From contig JAFABV010000028.1 of NCBI GenBank assembly GCA_023425865.1, forward strand, positions 62,001-126,000: a stretch of 64,000 nucleotides of DNA. Direction: 5' to 3'. Of the stretch, positions 8,602-15,218 are shown one piece after another. How positions within the stretch are numbered: the first letter of the stretch is position 1; the number at the start of each line of letters is the position of its first letter. The translations under genes and the position numbers were made by a program. The notes under the pieces were generated by a model, which was not told where the DNA came from, made no database searches, and was given only the letters and a program-made list of their open reading frames with translations. Source of the stretch: Bacteroidota bacterium (lineage in GTDB: Bacteria; Bacteroidota; Bacteroidia; Bacteroidales; Bacteroidaceae).

Positions 8602-8910
8602 CTATATTGCAGAAGGCTTTTCCCTGAAAGCCGTATCTCCATTCATTGCGCATAGAGCAGCAATCATTACGATACCGCTTTCATCATTCTTTAGGGACAA
8701 AGAATGACAAGGGAGAGAGGTTAGGTCATTCCGTGCGCAGCAAGGCCAGTAATGAGCTGAAGAAGCCACATTGCATTTCAGACTTGCAGCAAGAAGCCCA
8801 AGCACCATTGCATGCAGTTCTTCCATTCCATTTTCGGCCCTCTTTAACTCTTCACCTGCCTTAGCGCACTTTATATTTTGAGAAACAAACCTTCTTCGGT
8901 GATCATCCAT
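8602..8910 (-). CDS. Doubtful small ORF overlapping structured repeat A
   Basis: 102 codons from ATG at 8910 (MDDHRRRFVSQNIKC...). The first half is plausible (charged helix, then MEELHAMVLGLLAASLKC) but the second half is read straight through repeat copy 2, where the translation is rich in S, C and P. The ATG is preceded by AACTTCGCGAAGAAA, a close variant of AACTTTGCAAAGAAA found before a minus-strand ATG at 6874, which argues for a shared leader. It could be a real short gene, a remnant, or chance. Confidence 0.25.
   Translation of the reverse strand: MDDHRRRFVSQNIKCAKAGEELKRAENGMEELHAMVLGLLAASLKCNVASSAHYWPCCARNDLTSLPCHSLSLKNDESGIVMIAALCAMNGDTAFREKPSAI
8619..8731. repeat. Structured repeat A, copy 2
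   Basis: Second copy of the element at 8260-8372. The outer stem TGAAAGC/GCTTTCA lies at 8625-8631/8677-8683. The inner stem CATTCTTT (8685-8692) pairs perfectly with AAAGAATG (8699-8706) around AGGGAC. Compared with copy 1, three of the eight inner pairs change on both sides (G-C to A-T, C-G to T-A twice), which is covariation expected of a conserved RNA or DNA hairpin. Confidence 0.6.
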
Positions 8911-9062
8911 TTTCTTCGCGAAGTTCGCTATTGGCACATTCCGGTCAAGTACCAGTGCCTTATTTTTCAGGTTTTTTATTGGCTTCTTTAATCTGATCAT
9001 GGTATGCTAATAAAAACTTGAAAAATTCCTTGCCCTTGAATGTGTTGCCCAATAGCAACTGA

Positions 9063-9118
9063 TTTGCTCGAAAATAGTTTTCCCCGAAGAAGTCATTAGA
9101 CTTCACAAGAGGGAAATG
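9063..9118. repeat. Hairpin repeat B, copy 2
   Basis: TTTGCTCGAAAAT, then a hairpin GAAGTC-ATTA-GACTTC (9089-9104), then ACAAGAGGGAAA. Same order as copy 1 at 7031-7088, with the loop and flanks diverged. It sits 120 nt before the DUF2958 gene. Confidence 0.55.
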
Positions 9119-9127
9119 AATCGAAAT

Positions 9128-9195
9128 GCTTTGCAAACGAGCGCAATAAAAGTTCACTTTTTAATTGCCGAGTGCAGCTAAGTATTATACAAAAG
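9128..9195. repeat. Direct repeat C, left copy
   Basis: CTTTGCAA...GCCGAGTGCAGCTAA...ATTATACAAAAGG. An imperfect copy lies 489-490 bp downstream at 9617-9687, so the pair brackets the DUF2958 gene. It probably records local duplication or cassette-like exchange. Confidence 0.45.
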
Positions 9196-9237
9196 GTAAC
9201 GGGGTAGCTCACCACTGCTCCACAAAAAGTATTTTAT

Positions 9238-9609
9238 ATGACTAATCGACTGATGACGGCAGAACTCGCCGAACAGCTGAAGGACTTCCCCCTTTATTCT
9301 CAGGACGGGAAGCAAAAGGACGCCACTTGCGTCTGTGTTTTCGAGATTGGACTCATCCGCTGGTATGTACTGGAGGGGCAGCCAGAAGGCGACGAGTTCA
9401 CCTTGTTCAGTATCGTCGTAGGAATGGCAGAAACGGAGTATGGTTACGCCTCTGTTAAGGAGATGGAAGGTATCACTGTAGATGGCTCCCAGTATGGATT
9501 GGGCATGTTGAATATAAAACAAGTACCAGACTTCAAGCCCTGCCCACTTGCCAAGATACCGGACAAGCGGCTACAGGACTTCCTGTCAAGGCTTTACGAC
9601 GAACAGTAA
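9238..9609 (+). CDS. DUF2958 domain protein
   Basis: 123 aa. It shows the pattern of the DUF2958 family on conjugative elements and plasmids: LYSQDGKQKDATCVCVFEIGLIRWYVLEG, EGDEFTLFSIVVGMAETEYGYASVKEMEGI, and a final basic helix. The family has no established activity and is usually found near antirestriction and replication genes of mobile DNA, as here. Soluble, no export signal. It is bracketed by the two copies of repeat C and ends before a strong hairpin terminator. Confidence 0.75.
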   Translation: MTNRLMTAELAEQLKDFPLYSQDGKQKDATCVCVFEIGLIRWYVLEGQPEGDEFTLFSIVVGMAETEYGYASVKEMEGITVDGSQYGLGMLNIKQVPDFKPCPLAKIPDKRLQDFLSRLYDEQ

Positions 9610-9616
9610 TGAAAAG

Positions 9617-9687
9617 ACTTTGCAAGCAAGAGTAAAAAGAAGCTCGCTCCAACTTTGCCGACTGCAGCTAAACATTATGAAAAGGCG
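9617..9687. repeat. Direct repeat C, right copy
   Basis: CTTTGCAAGC...GCCGACTGCAGCTAA...ATTATGAAAAGG, matching 9128-9195 with one small indel. It runs into the terminator stem. Confidence 0.45.
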
Positions 9688-9708
9688 GAGCTTCCGCCTT
9701 TTTTTATT
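9682..9708. terminator. Strong hairpin terminator after the DUF2958 gene
   Basis: Stem AAGGCGGA (9682-9689) with TCCGCCTT (9693-9700), loop GCT, then seven T, A and more T. The stem is flanked by A and T runs, so it could end transcription arriving from either side. Confidence 0.8.
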
Positions 9709-9733
9709 TTTTTGTAGGGCACATATATTTCTG

Positions 9734-9950
9734 TTGTCTTTTCTGTCTTATTTGTCTATTTGATATAATTCATTGATAATCAGAAATATAGTATTCTTTA
9801 TTGTTAGACAAAACTTATATTATATGACTAAAACAGAAAAAATCTCCACTTCGTTCCTTTTCTAAGACAAGCTATGACAAGCCAAGACAATGCTGGTAAT
9901 ATATAACTCTCTGATACTCACCAATAAGACATATAAGACAATTAAGACAA
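9734..9950. repeat. Iterated AAGACAA/TTGTCTT boxes (iteron-like region)
   Basis: Three left boxes read TTGTCTT, TGTCTTA and TTGTCTA (9734-9758). A single AGACAA lies near 9807. Then come three 10-bp-spaced boxes (AAGACAA at 9864, ATGACAA at 9874, AAGACAA at 9884) and three 9-bp-spaced boxes (AAGAC at 9926, 9935 and 9944). The region is AT-rich, lacks genes, and lies at the 3' side of the primase-helicase gene. Short phased repeats like this are typical of replication-initiator or excisionase/integrase arm sites. Confidence 0.55.
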
Positions 9951-9992
9951 GGAACACGGGGTATTCCTTTATGCAAAATACAAAGCAAAAAA

Positions 9993-10028
9993 ATACCATG
10001 TGGGTACTATATGGTTACCACATGGTAT
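9993..10028. repeat. 11-bp perfect inverted repeat beside the iterated boxes
   Basis: ATACCATGTGG (9993-10003) and CCACATGGTAT (10018-10028) enclose 14 nt. There is no T-run on either side. Together with the iterated boxes it resembles an origin or protein-binding palindrome; it could also be a transcript hairpin for the minus-strand operon that ends at 10120. Confidence 0.5.
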
Positions 10029-10119
10029 CAAGATGCGGAAGAACTCTGCATCGAACTAATTGACATGAGATATATAAAGACTTTTCGTTATACGAAGCCA
10101 AAGCACTTGAAATCTCCAT

Positions 10120-13100
10120 CTAAAATGAATCTTCCTTTTCCTCTTTCATCTGTCCGGATTGCATCTCTAAATTTATATCGAATGATTGAACCAGCTTGTC
10201 ATAATCGAAGCAATAAGAACGTTGCTGGACAGACATCTTGGTGGGCATCCCTTTTGCGTCTTTATGCTCGAAATCGAGTACCTGATTGCCCTTCTTGACG
10301 ACGTGGTAGGTCATGCGCTGCTCGCCCAGGTACTCCTTGCTGTTCTCCAAATAGTAGCGAAGCGACTCTTCGGGCAGAGAGGTCTCACCGTTGCGGTGGG
10401 CATTGAGCTTGTAGAGCATGAAGATACGAGTCTTCTGAAGATAGAGTATCTTGCGAGGCTCGGCCCATTCCGTTTCACTAATGGTGCTGGAGTGGAATCG
10501 GCTGACGGCTCTAATCCTGAAATCAGCATCTTCGTAAATTTCGCCCTCGCTATTGAGGAACTGCACCATACGCCAGAAACTGCCTAACTCGTCATTAGTC
10601 TTGCACTCCATATTCTGGTGGATGATGCCATCTACCGTGATATTCAGTATCTCTGAATATGAAAGGGGGAGATCCAACTTGCCTTCCAAACATCGGAAGG
10701 CTGTAAGTGGAATCACCCAGTTTTGCACAATTCGGTCAATGACATTCCTGCTGCCCAATCGTTTGTTTACATCATTCAATATCAAATGATACTGATCATA
10801 AAAAACTTTACCAAACTGATCCCGATGGGCTAACAGTTGCAAGGTAAGATGCGTCAATCCTTTGGAACGCATCATGAGTAACCTTTGGTAATTTTTCTTT
10901 TCGTCATCCGTAAACTCTGACTTGGGAAACGAGAGGAAGATGAGTCGGCTGAAGAGGGCGATGTCGGCCGTGGGCATCTCCTGCCCGGAGATAATCACGC
11001 CTGCATCTACGGCGGTGGTCTCCTTCTTCTTGTCGGTGCCCATGTTCATTCGGGTGCGCCCCGTGCCGTCCCAAAGGCCTTTGATAAACTCAATCTTAGC
11101 GGTGTCGATACCGTTCTTGTATTCGTCGATGTGTACCAGGGCATTGGCGGCGGCAGCCACGGTGTCGTTGAGGGCCGGAATGGTGGAGTTCTGGATGTTA
11201 GGCGGTATGTTGTCGATCACGAAGAATGACATCAGCGTGTGGCCCAGTTCACTCTTACCAGAACCTTTCGGACCGAACAGGTCGAGGATGGGGAAAGAGC
11301 GGGTTGTGAGAGTGATGATGTCACGGAAGAGTGTGGCGAGATAGAAGCAAAAGCCTATCTTGCCATTGTCGCCAAAGACGAGAAAGAGCTGACGGGTGAA
11401 GTCCTGGAGACTGATCATGGAGAAATTGAAATGCACAAACTGACGCTCGAAGCGGAAATAGTCGGTGTTCTCCTTATAAATCTGGGAGAAAGCTGGCAGG
11501 TAGTAGTTGCCCTTTTCGCCCAGATGTACGATGCCGTATTCATTAACTTCGCTGAACTTCCCTCCATAATAGATGCCGTTGCCAAAGGTATAAAAGCCTT
11601 TCTTGTTCCAGCCAAGCTGCTTGATCTGGGCTGCCGTCTCGGTCTTTTCATAGAGGAAACTCTTCAGTTTGATGAGTTCCTTCTCACCGGCCTTCCAGAT
11701 GAAGTTGCCGAGCGATTCAAGCTTCTGACGGAACTTCTGGAGTGAGATAAGGTCTTCCTGCTCCATCTCCACAATCTCCTTCGTGCCCAACTCGTTAGTA
11801 AGCAGGTAGAGTCGCTTGGCCATGAGTGGGTCCTTGATGTGGAAGAGGGGTGTCAGTGTAAAATTGCTCCATTCCAGCACGCCGCCCTTCTCGGTGGTGG
11901 AGAAGTATTTGCCGTGGTCTATCCAGAAACCATAACGGCGGTTCAGGTCAACCTCTTCCTCCTTCGGGCTGCCGCGCCTTATCTTTTCGTTCTCGATTGC
12001 CTTCTGCCAGAAGAGCTTGCCCCGATGGTACTTGCTGAGGGAATCAATGTACATCGTAAGTTTGGTGTCGTCGTCGATAAATGACAGCAGATAGGCTACC
12101 TGCTTCACGGCATCGCTCTTCTCTTCAGTGTTGCCACAAGTTTCAAACAGCTTGGCAGCCAGCCACAATACGAAATCTACTTCCAGTACGTCCCTGAAGA
12201 TGCTGATATGGGTGAAATAAGTATCAGGATCTTCTTTCTTGCCATCCTCGGTGGTAGGTATTTCCTTGACCGATACGACAAGGTGTTGCTCGGTGGCTAA
12301 CTTGCCGGCTTTCATAACGGCTTCAACGCCCGTTCCGAACACGGCACCGTCCTTGGGTGGGTCGTTATCGGGAATGAAACATACCTTTGGGGCTGCCCGA
12401 TGGATGAGCTGGAACTGTTCGGCTGTCCATGCCGAACCGAGGTCGGCCACGGCGTTCTGCACACCGATGGAGTGCAGGCGCATACAGTCGGGTGCGCCCT
12501 CCACGAGATACATCTGTCCTGTCTTTCCTGCTGCCCTCCACGCCACGTCTAAACCAAAGACCGTGTTGCGCTTACTGTAGATGAGGGATTCCTTGCTGTT
12601 GAGGTATTTGGGCTGGCTGTCGTCCATCACCCTTGCCGTGAAGCCGATGATGTGCTGGTAGCGGTCCTTGATGGGGATGACAATACGGTTCTGGAAGAAG
12701 TCGTAGCCCTGTGGGTTTATAAGCCCCAGCTCCTGAAGGAACTCCTTTTGCAGGGGCAGGTGAGCGAGAGTTTTGCCGTCGATGGGCGCAAATCCCATAT
12801 CTATTTCGTCACAGTATTTCTTTCCCCATCGGTGGTAGGCATAGTCCTGGGCTGGTTTGTAGCGTAGGAACACCTCACGGTAATGCTTATGCACAGCAGT
12901 GTTGACAATCAGCAGTGACTCGTGTTTCAGTCGGTTCTGCTTCTCATCGATGGTTTCCTCGCGTTCCTCCACCTCAATGCCGTACTTCCTGCCCAGCCAC
13001 TTCACAGCCTCAGGGTAGGCCATGTTCTCATGCTCCATCAGGAAGGTAATCGCATTGCCTCCCTTATGACAGCCGAAACAGTAGAACATATTCCGATTGG

Positions 13101-13251
13101 GCGTAACCGTGAAGGACGCTGTCTTCTCTTGATGGAAAGGGCACAGCGCACGATAGATAGTGCCACGCTTCTGAAGCGGCAGGAACTCAGCCACAACATC
13201 TTCTATATGCACTGCATCAAGTATTTTTTCTATAATAGTCTTGGGTATCAT
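10120..13251 (-). CDS. Mobile-element primase-helicase (CHC2 zinc finger, TOPRIM, AAA-type ATPase)
   Basis: 1043 aa from the ATG at 13251, which has GAGGA 6-7 nt upstream; an upstream TTG frame is not needed. Domain order: a CHC2 zinc finger (C37 P F H40 ... C58 F G C61) as in DnaG; a TOPRIM region near residues 245-330 (YLVEGAPDCMRLHS, then FIPDNDPP); and a P-loop ATPase with GPKGSGKS at about 660-667, followed by HIDEYKNG as likely Walker B. The fusion of primase and helicase modules recalls replication proteins of phage satellites and plasmids such as P4 alpha. It probably primes and unwinds the excised element. Iterated boxes lie directly beyond its 3' end, and an excisionase-like gene upstream may be in the same operon. 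Confidence 0.85.
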   Translation of the reverse strand: MIPKTIIEKILDAVHIEDVVAEFLPLQKRGTIYRALCPFHQEKTASFTVTPNRNMFYCFGCHKGGNAITFLMEHENMAYPEAVKWLGRKYGIEVEEREETIDEKQNRLKHESLLIVNTAVHKHYREVFLRYKPAQDYAYHRWGKKYCDEIDMGFAPIDGKTLAHLPLQKEFLQELGLINPQGYDFFQNRIVIPIKDRYQHIIGFTARVMDDSQPKYLNSKESLIYSKRNTVFGLDVAWRAAGKTGQMYLVEGAPDCMRLHSIGVQNAVADLGSAWTAEQFQLIHRAAPKVCFIPDNDPPKDGAVFGTGVEAVMKAGKLATEQHLVVSVKEIPTTEDGKKEDPDTYFTHISIFRDVLEVDFVLWLAAKLFETCGNTEEKSDAVKQVAYLLSFIDDDTKLTMYIDSLSKYHRGKLFWQKAIENEKIRRGSPKEEEVDLNRRYGFWIDHGKYFSTTEKGGVLEWSNFTLTPLFHIKDPLMAKRLYLLTNELGTKEIVEMEQEDLISLQKFRQKLESLGNFIWKAGEKELIKLKSFLYEKTETAAQIKQLGWNKKGFYTFGNGIYYGGKFSEVNEYGIVHLGEKGNYYLPAFSQIYKENTDYFRFERQFVHFNFSMISLQDFTRQLFLVFGDNGKIGFCFYLATLFRDIITLTTRSFPILDLFGPKGSGKSELGHTLMSFFVIDNIPPNIQNSTIPALNDTVAAAANALVHIDEYKNGIDTAKIEFIKGLWDGTGRTRMNMGTDKKKETTAVDAGVIISGQEMPTADIALFSRLIFLSFPKSEFTDDEKKNYQRLLMMRSKGLTHLTLQLLAHRDQFGKVFYDQYHLILNDVNKRLGSRNVIDRIVQNWVIPLTAFRCLEGKLDLPLSYSEILNITVDGIIHQNMECKTNDELGSFWRMVQFLNSEGEIYEDADFRIRAVSRFHSSTISETEWAEPRKILYLQKTRIFMLYKLNAHRNGETSLPEESLRYYLENSKEYLGEQRMTYHVVKKGNQVLDFEHKDAKGMPTKMSVQQRSYCFDYDKLVQSFDINLEMQSGQMKEEKEDSF

Positions 13252-13276
13252 TTCATCCTCTAATAAAGTTTGGTAA

Positions 13277-13322
13277 CACAAAAATGCCTTGACCGACTGG
13301 CTTCGCAGCTGGTCGGTCAAGG
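13277..13322 (-). terminator. Hairpin between the HTH gene and the primase gene
   Basis: An 11-bp perfect stem (13287-13297 with 13312-13322) is followed on the minus strand by GCATTTTTGTG. It may attenuate or end transcription from the excisionase-like gene before the primase-helicase gene. Confidence 0.6.
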
Positions 13323-13356
13323 GCTTCTACTTAGTCACTTGTTATTTAGAGGAATG

Positions 13357-13632
13357 CTAAGTTTCACGTAGTCCTGCCACCAGTTCTGATTTCAGAATAT
13401 ACCAGCAGCGTCCCATCTTGTGGGCTGGGATAAGTCCATTCTCTATTCGGCGACGAATAGTACACTCCTTACGCTGCAGCATTTTTGCAATGTCGGGCAC
13501 TGTATAAACTGTATCCGTAGCATCAACAATCCCATTGGCTGTGAGCATTGCCTTAATCGTGCTCTGAGCCGTTTTCCCATCTGTCTCTTCCAAAGAAACT
13601 CTTTGGGAATTTGTTCTTCCATTTTTTTGCAT
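13357..13632 (-). CDS. Excisionase-family helix-turn-helix protein
   Basis: About 91 aa from the ATG at 13632, which has GGAG five nt upstream; an ATG 12 nt further up is also possible. The C-terminal half carries the MerR-like winged helix of the HTH_17/excisionase family: VYTVPDIAKMLQRKECTIRRRIENGLIPAHKMGRCWYILKSEL. Such proteins bend DNA at attachment sites or regulate element genes. Its 5' end overlaps the preceding gene by about 80 nt in another frame. It lies upstream of the primase-helicase gene, with a hairpin between them. Confidence 0.75.
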   Translation of the reverse strand: MQKNGRTNSQRVSLEETDGKTAQSTIKAMLTANGIVDATDTVYTVPDIAKMLQRKECTIRRRIENGLIPAHKMGRCWYILKSELVAGLRET

Positions 13633-13888
13633 TTCTATCTCCATTTAGTTCTTTCACACGTTCCTCTCTTGAAACCACATAGATTCCGATTCTTTCAGCC
13701 TCCACATTATAAGTTACATGGATAAACTTTCCTGTTCTACGACCTTGAAAACGATTATACTTACTAATAACGTTTCTCACACTGTGCTCATCCTCAAATG
13801 ACACATTGGCGACCTTTATGTCACCAATCTTGGACTTCTGCACCCACTCTGTAGGATGAATGAGCCTTTCTACTTTAATTTTAACCAT
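13553..13888 (-). CDS. Hypothetical protein upstream of the excisionase gene
   Basis: 111 aa, basic, beginning MVKIKVERLIHPTEWVQKSK. The C-terminus is rich in K, N, R and W. No domain recognised and no export signal. Its last about 27 codons overlap the start of the excisionase-like gene in a different frame, which suggests translational coupling, or that one of the two starts is chosen too far upstream. The adjoining upstream sequence is a 435-bp AT-rich gap. Confidence 0.5.
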   Translation of the reverse strand: MVKIKVERLIHPTEWVQKSKIGDIKVANVSFEDEHSVRNVISKYNRFQGRRTGKFIHVTYNVEAERIGIYVVSREERVKELNGDRNAKKWKNKFPKSFFGRDRWENGSEHD

Positions 13889-14323
13889 ATTATTGAATAT
13901 TGATTAAGACCAGTACACCGTGCACTGGCTTCTTAAAGTAAAAAGCTTGAGGTTCCTCAAAGACATCGTTTTGTTCTGCAAGAAATCGTTATTCTCCATC
14001 GTCTAATACTATTTGATCACTCACTTAAAGTGGTTTCACGATTTATTGCTACAAAAATATAGACAAAAAAGATGATATAAGAGCATGAATTCCGCAAACA
14101 CTGCCAACCAACCAACTATTTAACGTTTGAGAATGGGATTCTACAGGATAAAATGGGTATTTGAGGGATATAATATAGTAAATAGTGCATACACCTACTT
14201 GCTATAGGAACATATCAGTACTGTTTATATGTTTGGTATGTGGAATATATTGTATTTGAGTTATAATTCTTCTATTTAGAAAGCTTTTCCCAGGCTTAAT
14301 AGATAATATACAAACAAAGAATT
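13889..14323. other. AT-rich gap without a recognisable gene
   Basis: I find no supported ORF, no tRNA-like sequence and no strong hairpin. It may contain the promoter of the minus-strand excisionase/primase genes and the end of the mobile element, but no boundary repeat could be recognised. Confidence 0.4.
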
Positions 14324-14638
14324 ATGTCCAACCTATATGAGTGTCCCACACCTGTGAGTGGGTATGGAGAGATTGACATGCCAAACGTATTAGATACGGT
14401 GTATAAAGATAATTATCACTTGGTGGCAATCATCAATGGGCATCGTCGCTGATTTGTCATCAGAAAAGGCACCGAAAACGGGCAGATGATTAGCAAGATA
14501 GGGAGTAGCCGTATCACGGAAGAGGTCATTAAGAATATGACAGATATGGTATTTAAGGATTATAGATCATTATATTTCTCCATCAATGGGGATCCCTTTG
14601 CTACCCAGCAGAGAAATCCCCATTCTAATTTATTGTAG
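14324..14638 (+). pseudogene. Short gene with an in-frame TGA
   Basis: Reading from ATG 14324 gives 42 codons (MSNLYECPTPVSGYGEIDMPN...), a TGA at 14450-14452, and then 61 more sense codons in the same frame (FVIRKGTENGQMISKIG...) to a TAG at 14636. The two halves look like one protein: the text runs smoothly across the stop and the composition does not change. I recognise no family. A point mutation of CGA or TGG to TGA is the simplest explanation; nothing indicates selenocysteine. Confidence 0.5.
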
Positions 14639-14682
14639 ATTATACACTACAAAAAACGAGAGCTATGTTGTTCCAACATTCC

Positions 14683-15213
14683 CTATACTTCAGGCAATTC
14701 GCCCTGCTTCAAAGTTATTTTCGTGGTATGTCCTTTTTCAAGTTTGCACCGTCCGTTATACATCAGATCTTCTTCGGTATATTTCATACCGGGACTGGCA
14801 AAGTAGATTTTTAGGTCATAGTCGCCAGCAGACAGGCGGCTCATCTTGAAGCTCACGTCATAGTTGCAGATGCAGTCGGCAAGGGCTTCCAGCTTGTCAT
14901 GATATACTACAAGCATAATCTTGTTGTCGTCATTGGCAATCTGGACGTGGATCTTACGCACGGCGCAATTTCCCTTGACATCTTCCAAGACACCCTTAAC
15001 GATGCCGTCTCCCTCTAACTGTAATGACAGAGAGGCTGGCTTAACGATGTTTGTCTCATAAATATCCGGCTGAGTGTCCGTTTCTGAAAGATTCAATTTA
15101 CAGGCACTATTTACCACATCATAAACTTTCATTGCGTCAAGGGCTATATGCTCCGACGAACATGCTGATAGTCCTAAAAGACATACCAGGCTGAAAAACA
15201 AATGCTTTTTCAT
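14683..15213 (-). CDS. Lipoprotein, function unknown
   Basis: 176 aa. Signal peptide MKKHLFFSLVCLLGLSAC with the lipobox LSAC near residue 18, so it is anchored in the envelope. The mature part looks like a beta-rich immunoglobulin-like domain (KIHVQIANDDNKIMLVVYH, SAGDYDLKIYFASPGMKYTEEDL). Its ATG is 5 nt after the stop of the PstS-like gene, so they form a two-gene operon. Role unknown; a partner of the binding protein is likely from position. Confidence 0.7.
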   Translation of the reverse strand: MKKHLFFSLVCLLGLSACSSEHIALDAMKVYDVVNSACKLNLSETDTQPDIYETNIVKPASLSLQLEGDGIVKGVLEDVKGNCAVRKIHVQIANDDNKIMLVVYHDKLEALADCICNYDVSFKMSRLSAGDYDLKIYFASPGMKYTEEDLMYNGRCKLEKGHTTKITLKQGELPEV

Positions 15214-15218
15214 CGTTT

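Noticed and set aside
8296..8655. 119-codon plus-strand frame through repeat A copy 1
   Set aside because: The translation is low in charged residues, has no motif, and overlaps the structured repeat; the pairing pattern explains the sequence better than coding.
10120..13320. Longer form of the primase-helicase starting at a TTG (13320)
   Set aside because: The extra 23 codons run through a terminator-like hairpin, and the ATG at 13251 has a good ribosome-binding sequence and begins at the usual primase N-terminus.
14450..14452. Selenocysteine at the in-frame TGA
   Set aside because: No SECIS-like hairpin is evident after the TGA and the codon replaces an ordinary position in a hypothetical protein; a nonsense mutation is simpler.
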